A stretch of 36,359 nucleotides of DNA from Spirochaetota bacterium (GTDB lineage: Bacteria > Spirochaetota > Spirochaetia > Treponematales > UBA12059). Numbering within the stretch: position 1 is the stretch's first letter; each line of letters starts with the position of its first letter. Of this stretch, positions 1-8,257 are shown piece after piece. The stretch covers positions 1 to 36,359 of the forward strand of contig JAKQKE010000249.1 in NCBI GenBank assembly GCA_029560805.1, given 5' to 3'. The position numbers and the translations under genes are program-made. The notes under the pieces were generated by a model that was not told the DNA's origin, searched no databases, and worked only from the letters and a program-made list of their open reading frames with translations.

Positions 1-1122
1 GGCTGCGTCGCGCTCGGGCTCGGGCTGGCGCGGCGCATGCGGGCCTCGGGCGGCGGCACCATCCAGGAGATGATCAGCCGAGAGTACGGCGGCGTCGCGA
101 GGGTCGTCACTTCGCTCCTGACCTCTGTCGGCATCGTCATCAACATCATCGCGCAGATCCTGGCCGCCAATGCGCTCCTTTCGACACTGTTCGGGCTCGG
201 GCCGGCGGCCAGCGCCCTCGTCAGCGTCGGCCTGATGGCCTCGTACGTGCTGGCCGGCGGCATCCGAGGGGCCGGCGTCCTGGGCCTGGTCAAGATGGCG
301 CTGATCTACCTGACGGCGACGGTATGCGGCGTCCTGGCCCTCCGGTTGTCGGGCGGCCTGGGCGCGATAGCCTCGGCGCTGCCGGCGGATCGCTACTTCA
401 GCCTGATCGCCCGTGGCCTCGCAGTCGATCTGGGCGCCGGCCTATCCGTGGCGCTCGGGGTGCTATCGACCCAGACCTACGCCCAGGCCATCCTGACGGC
501 CAGGAGCGACGGGGCGGCGAAGAACGGCGCGCTGCTGTCGGCGATCATCGTGCCCCCGGTCGGGCTCCTGTGCGTTTTCGTAGGCTACCACATGCGCCTG
601 ACTCACCCGGAGATGCCGGCGGCCCAGGCCTTGCCTCGCTTCATCGTGGAGCGGCTGCCGCCGGCCCTGGCCGGCGTCAGCCTGGCCGCGCTGCTACTGG
701 CGGTCGTCGGTACCGGCTCCGGCATGGCGCTCGGCTTCGGGCGTATCGTCTCCAACGACATCTATAAGCGCTACCTCCGCCCGAGCGCGAGCGGCGAGCG
801 CCAGCTCCTGGTCTCCCGTCTGGTGATAGTCGGCTCCTTAGCGGTCTCGGCGCTCTGCGCTCTCGGCGGTCTCGGAGGGATCATCCTGACCTTCGGTTTC
901 CTGTCGATGGGCCTGCGCGCGGCTGTCCTGCTCGTGCCGATGCTGTGCGCCCTGTTCCTTCCCGGGCGCATGCGCCCGTGCTTCGCGATGGCCTCGAGCG
1001 TGGCTGGCCTGACCTGCATGATGGCGTCCTGGGCGATTGGACTGCCGTTCGACCCGCTGTTCGCCGGCATGGCGGCCTCGGTCGCGTCGGCCATCGTCGG
1101 CCTGCTCGTAGGCCCAAGATGA
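1..1122 (+). CDS. Sodium:solute symporter family protein (5'-truncated)
   Basis: The reading frame is open from base 1, so the gene begins upstream of the window and the ATG at 37 is probably internal. The visible 373 residues are almost entirely hydrophobic, with about nine or ten membrane segments separated by short Gly/Ser-rich breaks. Segments such as TIQEMISREYG and the LGVLSTQTYAQAILTARS stretch resemble the core of the sodium:solute symporter (SSS) family, which couples substrate uptake to sodium entry at the inner membrane. The substrate cannot be read from the sequence. The next genes are on the opposite strand and look unrelated. Family assignment is by eye; another LeuT-fold transporter family is the main alternative. 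Confidence 0.7.
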   Translation, partial: GCVALGLGLARRMRASGGGTIQEMISREYGGVARVVTSLLTSVGIVINIIAQILAANALLSTLFGLGPAASALVSVGLMASYVLAGGIRGAGVLGLVKMALIYLTATVCGVLALRLSGGLGAIASALPADRYFSLIARGLAVDLGAGLSVALGVLSTQTYAQAILTARSDGAAKNGALLSAIIVPPVGLLCVFVGYHMRLTHPEMPAAQALPRFIVERLPPALAGVSLAALLLAVVGTGSGMALGFGRIVSNDIYKRYLRPSASGERQLLVSRLVIVGSLAVSALCALGGLGGIILTFGFLSMGLRAAVLLVPMLCALFLPGRMRPCFAMASSVAGLTCMMASWAIGLPFDPLFAGMAASVASAIVGLLVGPR

Positions 1123-1133
1123 TGGTCGGCCGA

Positions 1134-1149
1134 GCGAGGCAGGCCTCGC
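1134..1149. terminator. Hairpin between convergent genes
   Basis: GCGAGGC and GCCTCGC form a 7-bp inverted repeat with AG between them, just after the symporter stop and before the convergent permease stop. No T-run follows on either strand, so it is at most a weak or factor-assisted terminator. Confidence 0.3.
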
Positions 1150-1175
1150 CCCCGGTAAGGCGGAGCGTCCGACGT

Positions 1176-1910
1176 TCAGACCGATCGCCTCCGCCTGGAT
1201 AGCGCGGCTCGGCCGACTATGAACAGCGCCCCGAATAGGAGCAGTATCAGCGTCGACAGGGCCCGTTCGGCGTGTGCGGCGCCGGAGCGGGCCTGGTCTA
1301 TCGCTTGCATCGCCCAGTACTGCGGGAAGGCCGCCGCCATCCGGCGAGCCGACGCGCCCATGAACTCGGCCGGGAAGAAGACGCCGCCTAAGAGGCTCGT
1401 GGCCAGGATGACGAGGTTGGCCAGCAGCATCGCCCCCGAGCTCGAGTCGGACAGCTCGCAGAGGAGAAGGGCCAGCCCGACCGAGGCCACGTTGAAGGCG
1501 AGTAGGATGGCCAAGAGCCGCTCGGCCCCGAGGCCCAGATCGACCGGAAATACGAATGCGATGAAGCCGACGAACAGGATGACCTGGGCGCCGAGCACCG
1601 TGAAGGCCGCGGCGCCATTCCCGATGGCATAGGCGAGGCCACCCGTCGGCGAGGCCGCGATGCGTAGGGCTGCGCCCTCTTCCCTGTCCCTGATGGTCAG
1701 GCTGGTTATCATCGTGGCCTGGAGCATCGAGAAATAGACGACGAGGCCGATGGCCTGGGCGGCGGCGAACGACTCGTCGCCGGTGAGGCGAAGCAGGAAG
1801 AACATCGCCACGAAGCTGGCGATCGGAGCGGCGAAGTAGACGAGGAAGGCGAGTTTGTTTCTGAATGCCCCGATCATGAAGTTTTTATAGAACAGCGCGA
1901 AGGCTCTCAT
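1176..1910 (-). CDS. ABC-2 type exporter permease (second subunit)
   Basis: A 244-residue membrane protein with about six hydrophobic segments in the ABC-2 (DrrB/YadH-like) arrangement. It forms the channel of an ABC exporter with the ATPase and the other permease just upstream. I choose the ATG at 1910 rather than the one at 1922: GGAGGA lies at the right distance before it, and this ATG overlaps the preceding stop as ATGA. The C-terminus ends in a basic ARG-rich tail. It is the last gene of a five-gene minus-strand cluster running from the sensor kinase. The exported substrate is unknown; drug, lipid or antimicrobial-peptide efflux are typical for such systems. Confidence 0.85.
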   Translation of the reverse strand: MRAFALFYKNFMIGAFRNKLAFLVYFAAPIASFVAMFFLLRLTGDESFAAAQAIGLVVYFSMLQATMITSLTIRDREEGAALRIAASPTGGLAYAIGNGAAAFTVLGAQVILFVGFIAFVFPVDLGLGAERLLAILLAFNVASVGLALLLCELSDSSSGAMLLANLVILATSLLGGVFFPAEFMGASARRMAAAFPQYWAMQAIDQARSGAAHAERALSTLILLLFGALFIVGRAALSRRRRSV

Positions 1911-2644
1911 CGTTTCCTCCATAGCCTAAGGCAGGCGAGCGTCATCAGCGCGGCGGAAGCCGCCAGGCTGAAGGTCAGGGCGGCGGCGATGTACTCGCCG
2001 GGACCCGGCATGGCTAGGTCGAGCATGGCCAGGTTGATCCAGCGTAGTGGCGAGAAGCGCGCCAGCTCGTGCAGGAAGCCGCTCTCCGGTATGATCGTAT
2101 AGCCGCCTCCGATGAAGACGAGCGCCGGCACGAGCGCGTTCATCACGCCGTTGGCCGCCCTCTCCTCGCCGAAGATGACCGCCAGCGAGACGCCGAGGCT
2201 CGCCGCCAGCAAGGCCTCGGCACAGATGAGCAGCGCCGAAAGCCAGAGCCGCTCGCCGTAGTCGATCGACAGGAGTACCGAGGCGAGCGCCATGACTGCG
2301 CAGCCGAGCGCCGCGAGCGACAGCCACGAGCCGAGGAAGGCGCCGAGCGTCGCCGACAGGCGGCCGATGGGCGCCACGCCGAGCCGAACCTCGGTGTTCG
2401 ACCGCCTTTCCTTGAAGACGGCCCACGAGGCTATGAAGGAGCCCTGGAACACGGCCATCGTGAGCAGGGTGACGCCGAAGTACTGCATGGCATCGAAGCC
2501 CTGGCCCCCGGCGGCGAAGATGGCGGTGAAGGCCTGGCCGAAGACGAAGATAACGAAGATCGGGCCGACGATGAACAGCGCCATCACTCCTGGGCTTTTA
2601 AGGAACAGCTGTACCTGGTGCCTGGCGAATACTAGGGTTACCAT
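1907..2644 (-). CDS. ABC-2 type exporter permease (first subunit)
   Basis: About 245 residues with some six membrane segments, including a Gly/Phe-rich first segment and a late IGGGYTIIPESGF loop, as in ABC-2 permeases. It is probably the partner of the following permease in a heterodimeric channel. The start is uncertain. An ATG at 2644 has AGGTGG five bases upstream, while an in-frame GTG at 2653 directly abuts the ATPase stop but has no clear ribosome-binding site; I prefer the ATG. It is tightly coupled to the ATPase before it and to the second permease after it (ATGA overlap). Confidence 0.85.
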   Translation of the reverse strand: MVTLVFARHQVQLFLKSPGVMALFIVGPIFVIFVFGQAFTAIFAAGGQGFDAMQYFGVTLLTMAVFQGSFIASWAVFKERRSNTEVRLGVAPIGRLSATLGAFLGSWLSLAALGCAVMALASVLLSIDYGERLWLSALLICAEALLAASLGVSLAVIFGEERAANGVMNALVPALVFIGGGYTIIPESGFLHELARFSPLRWINLAMLDLAMPGPGEYIAAALTFSLAASAALMTLACLRLWRKR

Positions 2645-2653
2645 GTCGTCCAC

Positions 2654-3595
<942 letters not shown>

Positions 3596-3675
3596 CTCGT
3601 CCTCCTCGCCCTATCGTGGTTCGAGCATAGCGACGGCGGAGCGCGGCGGGTAGTACGTTTGGTAACGCGCCGGAG

Positions 3676-3687
3676 TGACTAAAGTCA
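3676..3687. promoter_or_regulatory. Candidate response-regulator operator TGACTAAAGTCA
   Basis: This perfect 12-bp dyad (TGACT-AA-AGTCA) lies just beyond the response-regulator stop codon and about 80 bp before the ABC ATPase start. It matches the ACT-Nn-AGT pattern known for VraR/LiaR-type NarL-family regulators, the class of regulator encoded next door. The binding partner is inferred. Confidence 0.4.
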
Positions 3688-3690
3688 GGC

Positions 3691-4320
3691 CTAGGAGAAG
3701 TCCCTGCGGCCGGTCACGCAGTAGATGGCTATCTGGGTGCGCTGCTGGAGCCCGAGCTTGTCCAGGATGGACGAGACGTAGTTCTTGATCGTACCCTCGG
3801 ACAGGCCGAGGCTGTCGGCCGCCTGCCGGTTCGAATAGCCCTCCGCTATCAGCCTGACGAGGGAGCGCTCCCGCTCGCTCAAGGCGGATAGGTCGCCTGG
3901 CGCGTTGGCCGAGGCCCGCCTGACGGCCTCGAACACTTCGTCCTGGAAGACCGTGTGCCCCTGATGGACGAGCCTGACCGCTTCCTTGATCTCGTCGCTC
4001 GAGCAGCCTTTGAGTAGATAGCCCGACGCGCCGCTCGCCAGTGCTCCGCGCACGAGCTCGGTCTCCTTGAAGGTGGACAGGAGTAGGACCCTGCACGTGC
4101 CACCGACCGCGATCTCGGCCGCCGCTTCAATGCCGTTCTTCCCGGGCATGCGAATGTCGAGGAGGGCCACGTCGACGGACAGCGAGCGGCAGGCGCGCAC
4201 AGCCTCGAGCCCGTCGGCCACGGAGGCGACCACGGTAAAGCCTTCATCCCGCCCGAAGACTATCTCGAGCGCCTCGCGGATCAGCGGGTCGTCATCGCCT
4301 ATCAGTAGCCGTATCGCCAT
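3691..4320 (-). CDS. NarL/LuxR-family response regulator
   Basis: A 209-residue two-component regulator. The receiver domain (about 1-120) has the acidic pair DDD at 9-11, the phospho-acceptor D55 in LLDIRMPG, a Ser/Thr at 82-83 and K104 in YLLKG. The C-terminal LuxR-type helix-turn-helix (about 145-200) contains the family pattern LSERERSLVRLIAEGYSN and SEGTIKNYVSSILDKLG. Its ATG lies inside the end of the histidine kinase gene (29-bp overlap), so the two are co-translated. It probably controls the exporter genes downstream through the TGACTAAAGTCA dyad. The arrangement resembles LiaSR or YvfTU-type systems guarding an ABC-2 exporter. Confidence 0.92.
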   Translation of the reverse strand: MAIRLLIGDDDPLIREALEIVFGRDEGFTVVASVADGLEAVRACRSLSVDVALLDIRMPGKNGIEAAAEIAVGGTCRVLLLSTFKETELVRGALASGASGYLLKGCSSDEIKEAVRLVHQGHTVFQDEVFEAVRRASANAPGDLSALSERERSLVRLIAEGYSNRQAADSLGLSEGTIKNYVSSILDKLGLQQRTQIAIYCVTGRRDFS

Positions 4321-5476
4321 CGTTCGTCCCTCCTCGCGGGAAGAGCATGATAACCGAGAATCCCCTCGACGAGTCCACCAGCATCGTACCGCCGGCCTCG
4401 CGGGTTCTGGTCTCCATGCCTTCGAGCCCCATGCCCTGCCGGACTACCGCGCCGGTCGAGCCGTCGTCCTTGAACTCGACCTTGTAGAGCCGGTTGAGCG
4501 CCGTCACCGAGCAGGAGAAGAGACTGGCCCGTCCGTGCCTGAGCGTGTTGGTCATAGCCTCGGTCAGGTTGTCGGCGGCGACGCGCCATAGCTCGGCGGG
4601 CATGGCCTCGAGCGGTCCGTCGAGGGAGAGCCTGGTCTCGAGGCCGTGGCGGGAGCGGAAGTCCTCGAGCGCGGCCCGGAGCCGCTGGGCGCCGATCGCC
4701 TCGGCCTCGGGCTTCATCGCGCGCAGGCTCAGGCGTATCGACGATAGGCCGTCCTTGAGGGTGGCCGAAACCCGGTCTACGATGCGCCTGGCCCGTTCGG
4801 GCTCGTCGTCGAACAGGAGCCTGGCCGCGTCCAGTTGCATGATGCCGCCGGTGAGCGTATGACCCAGCTCGTCGTGGAGGCTGCGCGCCAGCCTCTCGCG
4901 CTCGCTGATGGCGGCGAGGCGCTCGGCCTCAGCGCCGACGCGCCTAAGGCCGTCGAGCCGCTCCTGGGAACTGGCCAGCTCGCGCTCGAGCGAGCCGACC
5001 CGGCTACGCAGGCGGCGCTCGCGTATCGAACGGACCGCCGAGTCCGCGGCCCAAGCGCAGGCGACAGCCCAGACGCCGAGGTAGACCGGCGTCAGGCCCA
5101 CCTCGATCAGCGGGGACGGCGCCGCGGCGAGCGCCGCGGCTACGACCCATGGAACGGGGCGCCAACCGTCGTCAGCCGGCGCGGCTAGCGGACCGCGAAG
5201 CGGCGCGCCCATGATGACGGCTGGCCAGGCCAGGACGCAAGCCGGCTCGGCGCGATAGGCGGTAGCGCATAGAGCCAGCTTGGCGGCCGCCAGGACGAGC
5301 CAGACGGCGGAGCGCGGGGCTGCCTGGCGCGCCGTACCGGGCCTCGGCCACGGTCCGGCGGCTACCAGCGTCTGGAACGCCAGGAAGACGGCGAGGGCGG
5401 GCCCGATCGCGTCGGGGCGGCCGATAGCGTACCGGACGAGAATGACCGCCGCGATGATAGCCTCCAGGGCCGGCAC
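4292..5476 (-). CDS. Sensor histidine kinase (HisKA_3 type)
   Basis: The 394-residue kinase is the partner of the adjacent NarL-type regulator. The first ~145 residues hold about five membrane segments and no sizeable extracytoplasmic domain, so it may sense something in or at the membrane. A coiled coil (about 155-195) leads to the HisKA_3 helix with phospho-acceptor H201 in RSLHDELGH. The ATPase domain has an N-box around N310 (ADNLTEAMTN), a G1-like DDGS at 337-340 and GMGLEGM near 348-354. Translation starts at GTG with GGAGG five bases upstream. It is the first gene of the five-gene exporter cluster. Confidence 0.9.
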   Translation of the reverse strand: MPALEAIIAAVILVRYAIGRPDAIGPALAVFLAFQTLVAAGPWPRPGTARQAAPRSAVWLVLAAAKLALCATAYRAEPACVLAWPAVIMGAPLRGPLAAPADDGWRPVPWVVAAALAAAPSPLIEVGLTPVYLGVWAVACAWAADSAVRSIRERRLRSRVGSLERELASSQERLDGLRRVGAEAERLAAISERERLARSLHDELGHTLTGGIMQLDAARLLFDDEPERARRIVDRVSATLKDGLSSIRLSLRAMKPEAEAIGAQRLRAALEDFRSRHGLETRLSLDGPLEAMPAELWRVAADNLTEAMTNTLRHGRASLFSCSVTALNRLYKVEFKDDGSTGAVVRQGMGLEGMETRTREAGGTMLVDSSRGFSVIMLFPRGGTNDGDTATDRR

Positions 5477-5536
5477 GTCAGCCTCCGTGGGCGCGGCGGA
5501 TCCTCGTCGGTAGCGGCCCTATAGTCGACCCTTCGG

Positions 5537-6160
5537 CTAAATCCATCCGAGTACGCCGGCGAATACGGCGAGCATCGCCGCGTCGACGATGAACAGCCCG
5601 CCTATCAGCCGCCGCCTGGTCGCGGGCTTCCAGTCGTAGGCGAGATTGGCAGCGAGGAAGAAGGGCACGTAGGTGGTGATGAACACCGGGAAGGCTCCCC
5701 ACCAGGGGTAGACCCAGTGAAAGGCCGGGGTGGAGGCGAGGAAGATTTCGAAGACCGAGAAGAAGGCCGCGTTCGCCACGGCGAAGAACACGCGGTTGTT
5801 GACGCCGAGCACCTTGGCCTTCGGGTCGTCGGGAAGGATCTTCGAGAAGATCAGGCCCGCGACGGCGAACATCATCGACAGCTCCCAGCCGACTCCGACG
5901 AGCAGCAGGAACGAGGTGCCAGTCGGTACCGTCCAGAGCGCGTGGCCCGAGAAGTGCTGGATGAGGGCGTTGACGATCTCGTAGAACCAATGGACCGCGT
6001 ACAGCGCTAGTCCCGAGGCCACTCCACGCCAGTTTTTCTTCTGGATCTCGTTGAAGTAGACGTACGCGACGAAGGCGAGGATGGGGATGAAATACCACTG
6101 GAAGGTTGCTGGGTTTCGCAGGATGGCCAGGGCCTGGTCCGTCAGCTCGGGATGGTTCAT
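5537..6160 (-). CDS. Multi-pass membrane protein of unknown function
   Basis: The 207-residue protein has about six hydrophobic segments and is rich in Trp, Phe and Tyr (NPATFQWYFIPI, WYPWW-like patch near 165). A cytoplasmic loop carries the conserved-looking KILPDDPKAKVLGVNNR stretch. I do not recognise a characterised family, though the architecture looks like a conserved unknown membrane family. AAGGAGG lies four bases before the ATG and an extended -10 lies upstream, so it can be transcribed alone. The neighbouring gene upstream on the same strand encodes another unknown membrane protein, which suggests the two work together. Confidence 0.8.
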   Translation of the reverse strand: MNHPELTDQALAILRNPATFQWYFIPILAFVAYVYFNEIQKKNWRGVASGLALYAVHWFYEIVNALIQHFSGHALWTVPTGTSFLLLVGVGWELSMMFAVAGLIFSKILPDDPKAKVLGVNNRVFFAVANAAFFSVFEIFLASTPAFHWVYPWWGAFPVFITTYVPFFLAANLAYDWKPATRRRLIGGLFIVDAAMLAVFAGVLGWI

Positions 6161-6184
6161 GGTGCCTCCTTATCGACGCCGCCA

Positions 6185-6193
6185 ATGATAGCA
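6185..6193 (-). promoter_or_regulatory. Extended -10 promoter of the 5537-6160 gene
   Basis: On the minus strand TGCTATCAT matches an extended -10 element about 25 bp before the start codon. No good -35 is visible, which is tolerable for an extended -10 promoter. Confidence 0.4.
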
Positions 6194-6227
6194 CGGTTCG
6201 GCCAAGCAGGCACTCCATAGCGTAACG

Positions 6228-6252
6228 GCGGCGGCCGGGCCCCGGCCGCCGC
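6228..6252. terminator. Very GC-rich hairpin between the two membrane-protein genes
   Basis: GCGGCGGCCGGG and CCCGGCCGCCGC are exact inverted repeats giving a stem of at least 10 bp with a GC-rich loop. It follows the stop of the upstream gene by about 20 bp. There is no T-run, so it would act as an mRNA 3' barrier or a factor-dependent terminator rather than a classic intrinsic one. Confidence 0.45.
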
Positions 6253-6272
6253 GAGCGATTCCTCGCCTCTCG

Positions 6273-7190
6273 TCAGGCGCGCTCGGCCGCCACGCCCTTG
6301 TAGGCCTTGAGGTCGGTGAAAAGCTCGGCCTTGAGGGGGTTGCGCCTCGTCTTCAGGATCCTGTACAGCCAGTAGGCGAAGACCGCGACGTTGGCTACGA
6401 GCGCCACGAGGCTGACCAGGAACAGCGCCTTCGGGTTCCCCGAGGCCTTGACCGCGAAGATCGAGTCGTCTATGAACCACGGCGCGCTCATCGCGAACAT
6501 GCACCAGAACGCGAGGGTCTGGGCGCGGTGCTGGAGCCAGGCGCCCTTCTTGATGAAGAAGGCCGCGAAGGTGCAGGACAGGAGCAGGGCCAGCCCGCAG
6601 TAGAACGAGTGGTCGCCGAGGCAGTTATAGGTGTAGGCGAAGTTCCACAGGTCGTAGGCGATGATCCAGAACCAGAGCATGTCCGGCCAGAGCATGTCTC
6701 GCGACTTGCCCTTGCCGGCGAAGATGCCCATCCAGCCGGTGATGGTGACGATGTTCAGGATACCGGCGATGCCGTTCATGACGTTCCAGGGGCCGCCTAT
6801 GGTCAGGATGCCGCCGACGACGCCGTTGAACGAGCGGCACTCGAAATCGCGTATGACCGCCTCGAGGATGTTGACGGCTAGTATCAGCGCCGGAAAGGCC
6901 AGGGCGTAGCGGTGCTTGGCCACCTTGGGTATGAAGCGTATGGCCATGAAGCCGATGCAGCCGGCGAGCGCCGAGTAGACCTTGGCCCAGTGGAACCAAT
7001 CGTCCATGCTCGTGCCCGGGCCGGCGGATTTCGGCCAGAGGGTAACGGTGAGCGCCAGAGGAAGGACGACGAAGAGGGCCAGGCCGGCCCACTTGCTCGA
7101 TCGGCCGAGCTCGTTGAGCAGGACGAGGCCGGCGAAGACCGCCAGCCACATGAGCAGCGAATACCATGGGATCGATTGGTATAGGAACAT
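6273..7190 (-). CDS. Multi-pass membrane protein, DUF5692-like
   Basis: I place the start at the ATG at 7190 (protein begins MFLYQSIPWYS, 305 residues). GAGGAT lies upstream of it, and the 36 residues that would precede it are unlike the rest and lie in the promoter region. The protein has about nine membrane segments. Conserved-looking loops include GTSMDDWFHWAKVYSALAG, RDFECRSF and a WNFAYTYNCLGDHSFYCG stretch with two Cys. The opening and the VYSALAG loop resemble proteins I recall as DUF5692, a family without known function; this is from memory. Trp- and Tyr-rich segments also appear in the next gene, supporting a functional pair. Confidence 0.7.
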   Translation of the reverse strand: MFLYQSIPWYSLLMWLAVFAGLVLLNELGRSSKWAGLALFVVLPLALTVTLWPKSAGPGTSMDDWFHWAKVYSALAGCIGFMAIRFIPKVAKHRYALAFPALILAVNILEAVIRDFECRSFNGVVGGILTIGGPWNVMNGIAGILNIVTITGWMGIFAGKGKSRDMLWPDMLWFWIIAYDLWNFAYTYNCLGDHSFYCGLALLLSCTFAAFFIKKGAWLQHRAQTLAFWCMFAMSAPWFIDDSIFAVKASGNPKALFLVSLVALVANVAVFAYWLYRILKTRRNPLKAELFTDLKAYKGVAAERA

Positions 7191-7257
7191 GGATACATCC
7201 TCGAACGCGCGGAGGCGCGTCGTATCGTTGAGCCGCGGCGACGCCGTGATCGCGATA

Positions 7258-7318
7258 GTTGTACAGATATTGTAATATAGTGTCAAGTTTATCGACAATA
7301 AGGTTTATATAGACAATA
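7258..7318. promoter_or_regulatory. AT-rich divergent promoter region with repeats
   Basis: On the minus strand TTGACA (7281-7286) and TACAAC (7258-7263) are 17 bp apart and would drive the DUF5692-like gene. Next to the -35, GTTTATCGACAATA (7287-7300) is followed by a near-direct copy GTTTATATAGACAATA (7303-7318). The -35 hexamer also belongs to a TGTC-N9-GACA dyad (7281-7297). On the plus strand TAGACA (7310-7315) and TATAGG (7334-7339) are 18 bp apart and could serve the ZIP transporter gene. The repeats are operator-like. Confidence 0.5.
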
Positions 7319-7436
7319 TAGTCATTATTCATGTATAGGATAATGGCGTGCAACTCTCGGACCGGAGGGATACGGGGGCGCGGCGATAGCCGTTCGGCTC
7401 GCGCCTAGGTATAGTAATAGCCAAGGAGACGATCCT

Positions 7437-8249
7437 ATGACCATGAACGAGCTGTCCGCCTTGGGCTTGACCGTCTTCGCCGGCCTGTCGACCGGCGTCG
7501 GCAGCCTGATGGCTTTGATGTCCAGAAAATTCAACCCTAAATTCCTCGCGGCGTCGCTCGGCTTCTCGGCCGGCGTCATGATCTACGTTTCGATGATAGA
7601 GATTTTCGTGAAGGCCAAGACCGCCCTGACCGGGTGGTACGGCCTGAAGCCAGGCAACGTCGTCACCGTCGCGGCGTTCTTCGGCGGCATCGCCGTGATC
7701 GCCGTCATCGATAAGCTGATACCATCGTACGAGAACCCGCACGAGATCCACAACGTGGCGGCCTGCGGCGACGAGAAGGCCTTCTGCGTCGACGAGCAGA
7801 AGCTGAGGCGCATGGGACTATTCTCGGCGCTAGCGATCGCCATACACAACTTTCCCGAGGGGCTGGCGACGTTCATGAGCGCGATCAGCGACCCAGCGCT
7901 CGGCGTCTCCATCGCCGTGGCCATAGCGATCCACAACATCCCCGAAGGCATAGCCGTCTCGGCGCCGCTGTACTACGCGACGAAGAGCCGACGCACGTCG
8001 TTCTGGCTGTCGTTCCTGTCCGGCCTGTCGGAGCCCGTGGGCGCGATTATCGGTTATTTCATCCTCAAGCCGTACTTCAACGACGGCACCTTCGGCATCA
8101 TCTTCGCGATGGTGGCCGGCATCATGGTCTACATATCGCTCGACGAACTGCTACCGACCGCCGAGGAGTACGGTGAGCATCACATAGCCATAGGCGGCCT
8201 CATCGCGGGCATGGCCGTGATGGCGGGTAGCCTGCTCCTGTTCATCTAG
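7437..8249 (+). CDS. zupT: ZIP-family metal transporter, ZupT-like
   Basis: The 270-residue protein has about eight membrane segments and the two ZIP metal-site helices, HNFPEG (137-142) and HNIPEG (166-171). These carry the His and Glu ligands that bind zinc, iron or manganese during uptake across the inner membrane. A loop before the first site contains His and Cys residues (HNVAACGDEKAFC) and could add metal binding. AAGGAGA lies eight bases before the ATG. The gene is divergent from the DUF5692-like gene and shares its repeat-bearing promoter region, so they may answer to the same signal. The metal preferred cannot be told from sequence. Confidence 0.92.
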   Translation: MTMNELSALGLTVFAGLSTGVGSLMALMSRKFNPKFLAASLGFSAGVMIYVSMIEIFVKAKTALTGWYGLKPGNVVTVAAFFGGIAVIAVIDKLIPSYENPHEIHNVAACGDEKAFCVDEQKLRRMGLFSALAIAIHNFPEGLATFMSAISDPALGVSIAVAIAIHNIPEGIAVSAPLYYATKSRRTSFWLSFLSGLSEPVGAIIGYFILKPYFNDGTFGIIFAMVAGIMVYISLDELLPTAEEYGEHHIAIGGLIAGMAVMAGSLLLFI

Positions 8250-8257
8250 GCTTCCGC

